In this document: positions 1 through 8,749 of the stretch, piece after piece | Layout of the letters: each line of letters opens with the position of its first letter | How positions within the stretch are numbered: position 1 is the stretch's first letter | Source: JAAYDI01 sp052034005 | GTDB lineage: Bacteria; Planctomycetota; Planctomycetia; Pirellulales; Pirellulaceae | Assembly: GCA_052034005.1 (NCBI GenBank) | Contig: JBPOJB010000029.1 | Location: 62,001-126,000 of the forward strand | DNA: 64,000 bases | Reading direction: 5' to 3' | Notes under the pieces: generated by a model | What the model was told of the DNA's origin: nothing | Seen by the model: only the letters and a program-made list of their open reading frames with translations | The model's database searches: none | Translations under genes and position numbers: made by a program

Positions 1-324
1 CGCCCCATCGTAATTGCCGACAAAGGCGATCGTCTCCCCGTCAGGACTGAACCGGGGCGATGACTCGAACCCCTCCGGACTGGTCAGCGGGACCGCTTCG
101 CCCCCGGCACGCGACACCAACCACAGATTGTTCGCATACGAGAATACGATGTGCGATTGGCTGACGTCGGGATACCGCAACATGCTGCCCACCGGCTTCA
201 CCTCGGCACGTGCCGTCCCGGCGGCCAGCGCCAGCCACAAGGCCAGACCGGTCGCCCATACCATGCTCGGCCCGCGGCAGGTCGTAACCGGCCGGATTCG
301 AATCGTCGCAGTTCTCGTAGTCAT
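1..324 (-). CDS. N-terminus of Tricorn/TolB-like S41-type peptidase (partial)
   Basis: The frame is open from an ATG at 324 to the left edge (108 codons, no stop), so only the N-terminus is present. It starts with a short basic region and a hydrophobic segment ending near TARAEV, a probable signal peptide. The mature part begins with LRYPDVSQSHIVFSYANNLW and continues with SPRFSPDGETIAFVGNYDG, the first blade of a TolB/WD40-type propeller. Exported Tricorn-protease homologues (S41 peptidases) of Planctomycetota begin in this way; that identity is from memory of the family, and the peptidase domain would lie outside the window. A TTGACA promoter candidate lies about 220 bases upstream. Confidence 0.75.
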   Translation of the reverse strand, partial: MTTRTATIRIRPVTTCRGPSMVWATGLALWLALAAGTARAEVKPVGSMLRYPDVSQSHIVFSYANNLWLVSRAGGEAVPLTSPEGFESSPRFSPDGETIAFVGNYDGA

Positions 325-547
325 CAGCGAAACCTCTTCAGTGTTGGTGGAACAAAGAACCGCCGGCGCGCTCGGCAACGCGTGAAAAAGATCTGTTGCC
401 GAACAGCGGCCCGGTCCTGAAAAAAACCATGTCGGTGCCTGCAGAAAGGCGGAGAGACGGTGGTCGTACGCGCGTCGCACCCATCCCGAGACCGGTCGAT
501 CGGGAACTGGGGCTCGCCCGATACCACCCGAACATGGGGCTTCAAAA

Positions 548-576
548 AATATTGCGTATTCTTCCTAATTTGTCAA
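548..576 (-). promoter_or_regulatory. Sigma-70-like promoter for the Tricorn-like gene
   Basis: On the minus strand a perfect -35 TTGACA (576-571) is followed after exactly 17 bases by AATATT (553-548), matching the -10 consensus at four of six positions. It lies in an A/T-rich island in otherwise G/C-rich DNA. Transcription from here would give a leader of roughly 215 bases before the ATG at 324. Confidence 0.5.
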
Positions 577-712
577 TGAGCGCAAGCACGATCAATGAGG
601 GTCTTCTGAGCACGGTCAACGAGGGACAGATGGCCGGGTGAGACAAGGCGCGAGTACCGATGGCTTCTTCTCTGCCCGATCGTTGGATGCAACCGAAACC
701 AGAGAACAGAAC

Positions 713-1044
713 CCAGAGTGTCTGCTTCTGAGACTCTGACCCCCCCCTCAATCCCCCCCCCTTTCAAGGGGGGGAAGCTGGACTTGGCACGGCGAAAAGG
801 GTTGCATGACTCCCCCCCTTGCAAAGGGGGGGCAAGGGGGGGGTGAGAACCTCACGCGTCAACTGAAACCAGCAACAGAAACCAGAGTGTCTGCTTCTGA
901 GACTCTGACCCCCCCCTCAATCCCCCCTTTTCAAGGGGGGGACGCTGGACTTGGCACGGCGAAAAGGGTTACATGATTCCCCCCCTTGCAAAGGGGGGGG
1001 GTAAGGGGGGGTGAGAACCTCACGCGTCAACTGAAACCAGAGTG
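713..1044. repeat. Tandemly duplicated palindromic element with G/C homopolymer runs
   Basis: Two adjacent copies (713-881, about 169 bases; 882-1036, about 155 bases) begin with CCAGAGTGTCTGCTTCTGAG, and a third copy start is seen at 1037-1044. Each has an inverted-repeat architecture. The left arm runs TCTGACCCCCCC, a C run, then TTTCAAGGGGGG. The right arm is CCCCCCTTGCAAAGGGGG followed by a G run and GTGAGA. The spacer contains GGACTTGGCACGGCGAAAAG. Each arm can also fold as a small hairpin (C run, TTTCAA or TTGCAAA, G run). No transposase frame is present. This resembles a non-autonomous MITE- or REP-type element. The gene-free stretch 325-1127 holds only this and the promoter at 548-576. 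Confidence 0.8.
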
Positions 1045-1127
1045 GCCGCTGATCTCCTCGGCGCTACTATGCGTGTGCCGGCCCAGCGCGACGGACGGCC
1101 CGGGCATACCGGCGGGTTCCGGGCGGG

Positions 1128-1748
1128 TCAGTCGGTCAGTTCCACGATGCGGAACTCGTCGAAGCGGATCCAGTGGGTCGCATCGGGCGGGCCCTGGTAG
1201 CACTGCAGGCTGATCATATCTTTGCCCGGCGGCGGGAGTGTGCCTTGTTCGGCGGTTTGGAACTCGGCCGCGACGTCCTCGCGGAACTGGGCTGTCCAGT
1301 TCTCGCCGTCGACGATCAACCGCAACTGCACGGTCTTCTGCGGCGCCGGCTTGCGGCCGGGGATGATCCACAGCTCGCCGTCAATCCGCTCGTGGACCAG
1401 CTTGAAGACCGGCTTGTCGTCGTGGTACCAGGTGATGCCGGCCTGTTCGAACTGGTTGGTCGGGTCACTGGTGAACGTGACGGTCACTTCGACGGCGAAC
1501 TTCTGTCTGGACCGATCGGGGGCTTGGCGCACCAGCGCGTTCTTGACGGTCTGGGCGTCGCCGGGTTGCACATGGATTTCCAGTGCCCCGTCCCGGACCC
1601 GCCAGGCGTCTTGGTCTTCGCGGATCCAGGTCCAGCCTGTGCCCAGTTGTTTGTCGAAGGTGTCCTGGAATAGCACGCGGGGCTCGTCGGCCACCGTCCA
1701 TCCGGCCAGGGTCAGCAGCGGGACAACGGACAGGAGGGTGCATCGCAT
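1128..1748 (-). CDS. Secreted LamG/DUF1349-like (concanavalin-fold) protein
   Basis: A 206-residue protein with a signal peptide (residues 1-20, cleavage likely after TVA). The rest is a beta-rich domain with FQDTFDKQLGTGWTW near the start, a W-Y-x-D-x-K segment and a terminal WIRFDEFRIVELT. This pattern fits the concanavalin-like/DUF1349 domain that planctomycetes attach to secreted carbohydrate-related proteins; no catalytic residues are recognisable, so a sugar-binding role is inferred. GGAG precedes the ATG, and TGTAAT at 1781-1786 on the minus strand is a possible -10 element. It lies downstream of no obvious partner and could be transcribed alone. Confidence 0.7.
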   Translation of the reverse strand: MRCTLLSVVPLLTLAGWTVADEPRVLFQDTFDKQLGTGWTWIREDQDAWRVRDGALEIHVQPGDAQTVKNALVRQAPDRSRQKFAVEVTVTFTSDPTNQFEQAGITWYHDDKPVFKLVHERIDGELWIIPGRKPAPQKTVQLRLIVDGENWTAQFREDVAAEFQTAEQGTLPPPGKDMISLQCYQGPPDATHWIRFDEFRIVELTD

Positions 1749-1858
1749 GGTAGGGTTCTCCGGGAGTGTGAAGGACAGCGATTACATTTGCGATTGCGAT
1801 ATCACTCAGGTCGCCGCGCGGCCTGGCACGCGGCCGGGCGGCATCCGGCTGAGCGTCC

Positions 1859-4800
1859 TCAACTCGCTTCCAGGATGCTGGCGCCGAACGTGAAGCCGCC
1901 GCCAAACGCGCACAGGCCCAGTCGATCGCCGGGCGCCGCGTTGGGCAGCACTTCGGCCAGGCACAGCGGGATGCTGGACGAGGACGTGTTGCCGTGGTGG
2001 CGGATGTTGCTGTAGACGTTGATCCCGATGCGGTGCGCGATGGCGTCGATGATCCGCTGGTTGGCCTGGTGGGGCACGACCAGATCGAGATCCTTCACCG
2101 TCAGGCGCTCGCGTTCGCACACGCGGTTCAGGCTGGCCACCATCCGCCGCACGGCTTCGGTGAAGACCTTGCCGCCCTTCATGTGGATGAAGCCGCCGTG
2201 CCGGAAGGGCACCGACAGGCTGCTGCCGTCCTCACCCTTGGCCGAGAGTTCCGGCCGCAGCAGGCGCGCCTGCGACTTGTCGAAGTGCGCTTCGCCGTAC
2301 AGGATCGACGCGGACGTGGCGTCGCCGAACAGGATCGCCGTATCGAAGTCGTTCAGGTCCAGGAGCGGTGACAGGACTTCAGCAGTGACCACCAACACGC
2401 GGGCGTCCGGGCGGCTCTGCAGATAGTCATACCCGGCCTGCAACGCGTACAGGTACCCGGAACACGCGGCGTTGATGTCGTACGCCTGGAGCATCGTATC
2501 GGACTTGCGGCCGATCAGTCCGTTGAGCAGCTGGCAGGCCATCGACGGCGTGACCGACAGTGGGCTGGTGGTCGAGCAGATCACCAGGTCCAGGTCGTCC
2601 ACGATCAGGTTTTCCTGATCGAGCAGTTTCCAGCAGGCCTGGACGGCCATGCTGACGGCGTTCTCGTCCTTGTCGATCCAACGCCGCTGTTCGATCCCAG
2701 TGCGGCGCAGGATGTCTTCCGGCGTCATGCCCTGGGTCCGGCGCGCCAGCTCGTGGTTGCTCACCACGCGGCTGCCGGACACGGTGGCGATCGACGAGAT
2801 CCCCACATCGAACGCCCGCCGCTTGGTCTGGCAGCGTGGCAGATGCAGCGTCTCGCGGCTCTCCAGCCGGCGCAGCACGGGCTTGCCCGACTGCTCCTGC
2901 ATGACCGGCCGCTGCCGCTGCCCGGCGCTGGTCGTGCGGACCCGCACCAGCGGCGTGCCCACCGGCACCGTATCCCCTTCGCGCACACAGACGTCCTCAA
3001 CCGCGCCGGAGAAGGGCGACGTCAGCTCGAACACGCTCTTGGCCGCCTCCAGGGCGGCCACCACGTCGCCCCGCGCGATCGGCTGCCCGGCCCGCACGAA
3101 CAGCTGTGAGACCACCACGGTCTCATCGGCCGGTCCGGAACCCACGGCTTCGATAAGGCTGATGCCCGGCGCCGGCGGCTCGTCCTTGATCCAGCGGAGT
3201 TCGAGGTTGAGCAGTTCGGCGGCCGTGGTGAGCACGCTCTTGAACGACGGCATGACCTCGATCTGGTTCGCGAAGTTGCAGGGGATGAACGTGTCAGGCC
3301 GCGTGACCCGCCGCAGCGCCACGGGCACGCGCGTGCGCTCGGCCACCGTCGCGATGATCTCGGCGCCCATCCCGCACGTCTGGTTCTCTTCATGCACCAC
3401 GATCAGCCGGGCCGTGTGCTCGGCCGACGACAACACGGCGCGCTCGTCCCAGGGCGAGAGCGTGCGGAGATCCAGCAGGTCGCTGCCGATGCCGACCTTG
3501 TCCAACGCGTCGGCCACCCGCTCGCACAGCCGCACCGTGTTCCCCCAGGCGACGAACGAGATGTCGCGTCCCGACCGGACCTTGCGGGCCGTGCCGATCG
3601 GCGTGAACTGCCGCTGCACGTCGCTCGGCGTCCGCTGTTCGGGATCGTTGAGCAGTGTCTTGGGGTAGAAGAAGATCGTGGGCCGGCCGGATTGAAACGC
3701 CGCGTTGAGCAGGCCCGCCGCGTCGCCGGCCGTGGAGGGCAGGAACACGTCCACGCCGGGCACGTGGGCAGCCACGGCCTCGTGCGTCCCCGCGTGGAAC
3801 GGGCCCAGGCCCGGCCGGTATCCGCCACAGGCGACCATCACGATCACCGGGGCCTGGAACAGACCGTCGGTCCGCCAGTAGATGCTGCCCAGCTCGTTGG
3901 CCAGCTGGTTGTAGGCCAGCGGCAGGAAGTCGGAGAACTGGATGAACGCCACCGGGCGCCGACCGACCAGCGCCTGACCGATGCAACTGCCGAGGATCGT
4001 AGACTCCGTCAACGGCGCGTTCCGCACGCGCCCCGGAAACTCGGTACTCAAGCCGCGCGTCACCCCGAACACGTCACCCTTGGGGTCTTCGATGTCCTGG
4101 CCGAGCAGGTAGACATCGGCGTCGCTGCGCATCTGATGCCGCAGCACGTCCCGCAACGCCTCCCGCATCGTCAACCCGGGGCCCGTCGCCGCACCGTGCC
4201 GCTCGCGCGACGGGTGCGTCAACTCGACCTGCAGCGGCGCCTTGGCCGTCATGATCGGCGCGGGTTCGGGGCCCGCATACGCGGCCGCTTCCGCCGCCGC
4301 AACCTCCGCCTCCACCTCGCGGCAGATGTCGTCCAACACCTGCTTCGCGCAACCGGCGGCGAGCAGGTGCTGCTGGAGGTTCAGGATCGGATCGCCCGAC
4401 TGGGCCACCCGGCGGATCTCGTCCGGATCCCGATACGCCGTCTGGTCGTCGGCGTTCGTGTGGCTGGTCAGCCGATCCACGTCAAAAACGACCACGGCCG
4501 GCCGGCGGTCCTCGCGGATCTTCGCCACCACCCGGGCGAGCGTCGGCCAGGCCGCCACGACGTGCCGCCCGTCGACGCGGTGGATCGGCATGCCGTAGAA
4601 CGAATCGGCGTCGCCGTCCGGGAGCGAGAAGAATGTCTGCCCCTTCGTCTCCGTCGAGATCGCCCAGTGATTGTCCTGGATCAGGAACAGCACGGGCAAC
4701 TCCGCCCGCACCGCCTCCGCGCAAGCCTCCAAGAACTCGCCCTCTTGCGTGCCGCCCTCGCCGATCGAATGGAGCACCAGCGGCCGAGAGGCGTGGTCTT

Positions 4801-5203
4801 TGATCACCGTCGCCACGCCGACCGTCTGCAACGCGGCATTGCCTACCGGGGTCGGTGCGCTGAGGATCCGCAATACCCGGTCCGCAAACGCGTGCGCGCA
4901 CATCTGACGCCCACGCGTGGGCGACGCCTGCTTGCAGAACAACCCGTCAAAAAACGTGCGCGGCGAGACGCCCCGCGCCACCATCAGCGCCTTGTCACGG
5001 TAATGACACAACAGCCAGTCGTCTTCTTGTAACAGCCAGGCCAGGATCGCCGTCCCCTCGTGCCCAACCCCCGAAACATGGAAAAACGCCTCGCCGCGAT
5101 TGTTTAGCTCGAGTTCCAGCTTGTCGATCTGGCGCGATGTGACCATCGCACGGTACCACGCCAGTAGCTGCTTGAGGTCTGTCACTAGCTCGCCTCGCTC
5201 CAC
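1859..5203 (-). CDS. Fusion: 2-oxo-acid dehydrogenase E1 alpha/beta + lipoyl-type domain + ketoacyl-ACP synthase III
   Basis: One 1114-residue frame holds four domains. Residues 10-310 are E1 alpha with thiamine-diphosphate motif GEG (148-150) and Asn178 followed by HWAIST, as in branched-chain 2-oxo-acid dehydrogenases. Residues 340-670 are E1 beta, with the conserved Glu400 in NAPLTESTILG. Residues 680-757 are a lipoyl/biotinyl-type domain with Lys722 in LEAAKSVFEL at the expected turn. Residues 797-1114 are ketoacyl-ACP synthase III with the full triad: Cys914 (NAACSGY), His1045 (PHQANQR) and Asn1072 (HHGNTSSSS). E1 alpha/beta fusions are known. Adding a lipoyl domain and KAS III suggests decarboxylation of branched 2-oxo acids feeding fatty-acid or polyketide priming on one polypeptide. 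No E2 or E3 gene is nearby. I see no frameshift at the junctions. Confidence 0.9.
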   Translation of the reverse strand: MERGELVTDLKQLLAWYRAMVTSRQIDKLELELNNRGEAFFHVSGVGHEGTAILAWLLQEDDWLLCHYRDKALMVARGVSPRTFFDGLFCKQASPTRGRQMCAHAFADRVLRILSAPTPVGNAALQTVGVATVIKDHASRPLVLHSIGEGGTQEGEFLEACAEAVRAELPVLFLIQDNHWAISTETKGQTFFSLPDGDADSFYGMPIHRVDGRHVVAAWPTLARVVAKIREDRRPAVVVFDVDRLTSHTNADDQTAYRDPDEIRRVAQSGDPILNLQQHLLAAGCAKQVLDDICREVEAEVAAAEAAAYAGPEPAPIMTAKAPLQVELTHPSRERHGAATGPGLTMREALRDVLRHQMRSDADVYLLGQDIEDPKGDVFGVTRGLSTEFPGRVRNAPLTESTILGSCIGQALVGRRPVAFIQFSDFLPLAYNQLANELGSIYWRTDGLFQAPVIVMVACGGYRPGLGPFHAGTHEAVAAHVPGVDVFLPSTAGDAAGLLNAAFQSGRPTIFFYPKTLLNDPEQRTPSDVQRQFTPIGTARKVRSGRDISFVAWGNTVRLCERVADALDKVGIGSDLLDLRTLSPWDERAVLSSAEHTARLIVVHEENQTCGMGAEIIATVAERTRVPVALRRVTRPDTFIPCNFANQIEVMPSFKSVLTTAAELLNLELRWIKDEPPAPGISLIEAVGSGPADETVVVSQLFVRAGQPIARGDVVAALEAAKSVFELTSPFSGAVEDVCVREGDTVPVGTPLVRVRTTSAGQRQRPVMQEQSGKPVLRRLESRETLHLPRCQTKRRAFDVGISSIATVSGSRVVSNHELARRTQGMTPEDILRRTGIEQRRWIDKDENAVSMAVQACWKLLDQENLIVDDLDLVICSTTSPLSVTPSMACQLLNGLIGRKSDTMLQAYDINAACSGYLYALQAGYDYLQSRPDARVLVVTAEVLSPLLDLNDFDTAILFGDATSASILYGEAHFDKSQARLLRPELSAKGEDGSSLSVPFRHGGFIHMKGGKVFTEAVRRMVASLNRVCERERLTVKDLDLVVPHQANQRIIDAIAHRIGINVYSNIRHHGNTSSSSIPLCLAEVLPNAAPGDRLGLCAFGGGFTFGASILEAS

Positions 5204-5447
5204 AGTTGCTCAGCTCCCCGCCAGACTCGGGCCCAGGGGCCGCCGACCTGCGGGTTGTTGATAGCACGCTCGTTGCTCAATCGACGCACCTCACGCTCCA
5301 CATGCTTCCGGCCGGTCGGTCTCTTGAGGTTCGCCATCGCGCCGGATGATCCACAAAATCACCAAAGTTTACCACCCCAGTATGTTAGGCAACACCGTGG
5401 ATCGGCGACCCCGAGGACGCGGGGGAGGTGGGAGGCCGGCCCCCCCG

Positions 5448-6479
5448 TCATGCTAGCAGCGTCTTGCTGGCACAGCCCGGCTCCTCGCGCACGTAGCGGG
5501 GTACCGCGTAGCCCGGCAGCTGCGCGCGGAGGGCGGCCATCAGCTGCCGGCCCCGCGCGATGGGCACCCAGAAATGGGCGGCACCGGTCACCTGATCCAA
5601 CTGGTGCAGGTAGTAGGGCATGACGCGCAGCTCGAGCAGCCGCAGGCTCAGCGCCGCGAGCGTGTCGAGCGCGTCGTTGACACCCCTGAGGAGCACCGAC
5701 TGGTTCAGGACCGGGATGCCCGCACCGACCAGGCGTGTGACGGCCTGGGCGACCGCGTCGTCCAGTTCAGCCGCGTGGTTGACATGGACGACCACGATCG
5801 GCGTCAAACGGGAAGCACGCAGGCACGTCACCAGCTCGTCGGTGACCCGTTGAGGGATCACAATAGGCAGCCGGGTGTGCAGTCGCAGCCGCCTGAGATG
5901 GGGGATCGCTTCGAGGTGCCCGATCAGCCGATCGAGGCGCGGATCGGGCAGCATCAGTGGGTCGCCGCCGCTGAGGACCACTTCCTGGACCGTCGGGTCC
6001 GCGGCGATCTGCTCCCAAGCCGGCTGCCAGTCCGCGAGGGTTCGGGGCGTGGCCGCATGGTCGAAGTGACGTCGGAAGCAGTATCGGCAGTGCACGGCGC
6101 AGGCGGGGGTGGTCACCATCAGGACCCGGCCCGGGTACTTCTGGAGCAAACCGGGCTGCCGGACGGCCGCCGCGTCATCGACGGGGTCTGGGCGGTACCC
6201 GGGCACGTGGCGCAGTTCATCGGCCAGGGGCAGGACCTGCCGCAGCAGGGGGTCATGGGGATTGCCCGGCCGCATGCGGCCGACGAATTCCAACGGCGCG
6301 CACAGCGGAAACCGGCGGCTGGCCAGCCGGGCCGGCGCGTGCCACGCGCCGGGCAGGCCGAGCAGATCGCACAGCTGCACGGGGTCCCGCACGGCCCGCC
6401 TGAGCGCCTCCTGCCATGGCGGTGGCGCCGGCGGTGGGGGGCTAGGGACAGGATGGCGGAAAGCGGCTACAATTTCCAT
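5448..6479 (-). CDS. epmB: EF-P beta-lysylation protein EpmB (lysine 2,3-aminomutase family)
   Basis: A 343-residue radical-SAM protein of the KamA/EpmB family. The cluster-binding motif is Cys127, Cys131 and Cys134 (CAVHCRYC), followed by FRRHF and the SGGDPL motif. EpmB isomerises (S)-alpha-lysine to (R)-beta-lysine, which EpmA then attaches to EF-P. The assignment over a catabolic lysine aminomutase rests on its short length and on context: efp starts 50 bases away on the opposite strand and epmA follows efp. PLP would bind a C-terminal lysine; a KTLLA tail is present. The proline-rich segment at residues 11-22 is unremarkable. Confidence 0.92.
   Translation of the reverse strand: MEIVAAFRHPVPSPPPPAPPPWQEALRRAVRDPVQLCDLLGLPGAWHAPARLASRRFPLCAPLEFVGRMRPGNPHDPLLRQVLPLADELRHVPGYRPDPVDDAAAVRQPGLLQKYPGRVLMVTTPACAVHCRYCFRRHFDHAATPRTLADWQPAWEQIAADPTVQEVVLSGGDPLMLPDPRLDRLIGHLEAIPHLRRLRLHTRLPIVIPQRVTDELVTCLRASRLTPIVVVHVNHAAELDDAVAQAVTRLVGAGIPVLNQSVLLRGVNDALDTLAALSLRLLELRVMPYYLHQLDQVTGAAHFWVPIARGRQLMAALRAQLPGYAVPRYVREEPGCASKTLLA
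6468..6473 (+). promoter_or_regulatory. Possible -10 element (TACAAT) for efp
   Basis: GCGGCTACAATTT lies about 60 bases before the GTG start of efp, inside the first codons of epmB. GGGACA 17 bases upstream is a partial -35. The same GCNNCTACAAT context recurs before several other genes in the window. Confidence 0.4.
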
Positions 6480-6529
6480 GCTCGTAGGATAATCATCCGT
6501 CCAGCAGAAGCGAAGCAGGGAATACGCCC

Positions 6530-7099
6530 GTGGGCACCTACAAGACCAGTGATTTCCGCAAGGGGCTGAAAGTCCAGATCGATGGCGAGCCCTACCTGAT
6601 GATCGAAATGAACTTCGTCAAGCCGGGCAAGGGAAACGCCCTGTACAAGTGCCGCCTGCGCAACCTGTTGCGCAACACGGTTCTGGACCGGACCTACAAG
6701 GGCGGTGACACGCTCGAGTCAGCCGATGTGGAAGAGACCGAAGTGCAGTATCTGTACCGGCAGGCGGACAAGTTCGTGTTCATGGATACATCCACCTACG
6801 AGCAGTACGAGCTGTCTGCCGATCAGGTGGGCGACTCCTGGAAGTATCTGAAAGAGAGCCTGAACTGCTCGATGGTGCTGTTCAACGGCAACCCGATCAC
6901 GATGACGCCGCCCAACCATGTGGAGATGAAGGTGGAGTGGTGCGAGCCGGGCGCCAAGGGCGACACGGCGACCAACGTCACCAAGCCGGTGCGCGTCGAG
7001 ACGGGCGCGGATTTCCCCGCGCCGATCTTCATCAACATCGGCGACGTGATCAAGATCGACACGCGGACCGGTGAGTACGTGGAGCGCGTGCGCAGCTGA
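6530..7099 (+). CDS. efp: Elongation factor P
   Basis: A 189-residue EF-P with the three-domain architecture and usual length. It relieves ribosome stalling at consecutive prolines. The modification site is Lys34 in KPGKGNAL, the lysine that EpmA modifies in gamma-proteobacterial EF-P. The C-terminus has the conserved FPAPIFINIGDVIKIDTRTGEY. The start is GTG at 6530, preceded by a modest AGCAGGGA. It is divergent from epmB and is followed by epmA 48 bases downstream, so the modification pathway is complete except for the hydroxylase EpmC, which many species lack. Confidence 0.97.
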   Translation: MGTYKTSDFRKGLKVQIDGEPYLMIEMNFVKPGKGNALYKCRLRNLLRNTVLDRTYKGGDTLESADVEETEVQYLYRQADKFVFMDTSTYEQYELSADQVGDSWKYLKESLNCSMVLFNGNPITMTPPNHVEMKVEWCEPGAKGDTATNVTKPVRVETGADFPAPIFINIGDVIKIDTRTGEYVERVRS

Positions 7100-7147
7100 C
7101 CGCCCTTTCCGGGCTTCCCGTACGACGCGGCACGTGGCGAGCCTTTC

Positions 7148-8137
7148 ATGAGCGATCCGCAATCGGACTTCCGTCCCACGGCCAGCTGGGCGAATTTGCG
7201 GCGGCGAGCCGAGTTGTTCCGCACCGTGCGGTCCTTCTTCGACCGGCGCGGCTTCCTGGAGGTCGACACGCCCGTGCTCTCGGCGGACACGGTGGTCGAT
7301 CGGCACGTCGATCCGCTGCCGGTGACGCTGATCGAAGATCCACGCGCCCCGGAGCACGGGCGGCGTTTCTGGCTGCAGACGTCGCCCGAATTCTGCATGA
7401 AACGGCTGTTGGCCGCGGGCGCGACCGCCATCTATCAGATCACACGCGCCTTTCGCGGCGCGGAACGCGGCCCGCTGCACAACCCCGAGTTCACGTTGGT
7501 CGAATGGTATCGCGTGGGCGACGATCTGTCGAAGGGCATGCAACTACTGGACGAGCTGGCACAGGCCGCGCTGGGCCGCGGGCCGGCCGAGCGCGTGAGC
7601 TACGCGGACGCCTTTCGCCGCGCGATCGGCATCGATCCGTTGACCTGCCCGCTCGCCGAACTCGCCGGCGCGGCACGCCGGTACGGGCTGGAAGGTGACG
7701 CGCCGTGGGACGCGGCCGACCGCGATGCGTGGCTCGATTGGCTGCTGGTCACCTGCATCGAACCGACACTCGGCCGCCCCCGCCCCACCATCCTGTTCGA
7801 CTACCCGGCCAGCCAGGCGGCCTTGGCCGTCGTGCGGCAGGACGCCGCGCCGGTGGCGGAGCGGTTCGAGCTGTACGTGGACGGCATCGAGTTGGCCAAC
7901 GGCTACCACGAGCTGACCGACGCCGACGCGCTGCGCGCCCGCGTACGCGCGGCGAACCGGGCCCGGCACGCGGACGGCAAGTACCTGCTGCCGGAAACCA
8001 GCCGGCTGCTGGCGGCCATGGACCACGGGCTGCCCCCGGCCGCCGGCGTCGCCTTGGGGTTCGACCGGTTGGTGATGGTGGCGCTGGGAGCCTCCGACAT
8101 CCACCAGGTCCTGGCCTTCCCGATCGATCGCGCCTGA
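7148..8137 (+). CDS. epmA: EF-P--(R)-beta-lysine ligase EpmA
   Basis: A 329-residue paralogue of class II lysyl-tRNA synthetase that lacks the anticodon-binding domain, as expected for EpmA (also called GenX, PoxA or YjeA). Class II motif 2 is seen in ITRAFRGAERGPLHNPEFT and motif 3 in GVALGFDRLVM. The lysine-pocket segment RFELYVDGIELANGYHELTD is present. It activates (R)-beta-lysine with ATP and transfers it to Lys34 of EF-P. It lies directly downstream of efp on the same strand and is probably co-transcribed. Confidence 0.95.
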   Translation: MSDPQSDFRPTASWANLRRRAELFRTVRSFFDRRGFLEVDTPVLSADTVVDRHVDPLPVTLIEDPRAPEHGRRFWLQTSPEFCMKRLLAAGATAIYQITRAFRGAERGPLHNPEFTLVEWYRVGDDLSKGMQLLDELAQAALGRGPAERVSYADAFRRAIGIDPLTCPLAELAGAARRYGLEGDAPWDAADRDAWLDWLLVTCIEPTLGRPRPTILFDYPASQAALAVVRQDAAPVAERFELYVDGIELANGYHELTDADALRARVRAANRARHADGKYLLPETSRLLAAMDHGLPPAAGVALGFDRLVMVALGASDIHQVLAFPIDRA

Positions 8138-8241
8138 TGCGGTCGGCGGCCCCGCCCGCGCGGCCGTGCGCACAACACGCCCGACCCGTGGAAAGCCCCG
8201 GGTGATGCGGCATGTCCGCCGCCCGCGGTTCCAGAGGCCCC

Positions 8242-8745
8242 TTAAGAGCCCAGCCGCTCCCGCACCAGCACGCGATAGGTCGTGGCGTACTGGTTGCGGG
8301 AATCGGGCTCCTGGTGCGTCTCTTCCAGCACCTGCCACTGATCGAAGTCGACCTGGGGGAAGTAGGCGTCGCCGGCGATCCGGGCGTGGACCAGCGTGAG
8401 ATAGATGCGGTGGGCCACATCGAGGGCCTCGCGGTAGATCCGCTCGCCGCCGACGTAGAACAGTTCCGAGTCGCCCGCAGCACAGGCGGCCGCCGCCGAC
8501 AGGCTGTGCGCCACCCGCGCGCCGGGGATCACGAGATCCGGCTGCCGGGACACCACGATCATCCGGCGGCCGGGCAGGAGCCGGCCGATCGACTCGAACG
8601 TCTTGCGGCCCATGATCACATGATGCCCCATCGTCAGGCGCTTGAACCGCCGCAGGTCGGCCGACAACCGCCAGGGCAGCCGGCCGCGGCATCCGATCAC
8701 GCGGTCGGGAGTCATCGCGACGATGATCGATTGTGTGACGGGCAT
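8242..8745 (-). CDS. folA: Dihydrofolate reductase
   Basis: A 167-residue DHFR that reduces dihydrofolate to tetrahydrofolate with NADPH. Visible signatures are IIVAMTPDRVIG at the N-terminus, LPWRLSADLRRFKRLT with the catalytic Asp, VIMGRKTFESIG with the NADPH-binding residues, and YVGGERIYREAL near the middle. The ATG at 8745 is chosen because it begins the conserved first strand and lies four bases after the thyA stop; the frame stays open upstream but that sequence overlaps thyA. The thyA-folA pair recycles dihydrofolate produced by thymidylate synthesis. Confidence 0.95.
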   Translation of the reverse strand: MPVTQSIIVAMTPDRVIGCRGRLPWRLSADLRRFKRLTMGHHVIMGRKTFESIGRLLPGRRMIVVSRQPDLVIPGARVAHSLSAAAACAAGDSELFYVGGERIYREALDVAHRIYLTLVHARIAGDAYFPQVDFDQWQVLEETHQEPDSRNQYATTYRVLVRERLGS

Positions 8746-8749
8746 CAGG

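Noticed and set aside
713..1044. CRISPR array
   Set aside because: Only two to three long copies without short uniform repeats and unique spacers, and no cas gene in the window.
5366..5392. Promoter for the E1-lipoyl-KASIII gene (TTGCCT and TAAACT on the minus strand)
   Set aside because: Both hexamers match poorly and the spacer is 15 bases; too weak to list.
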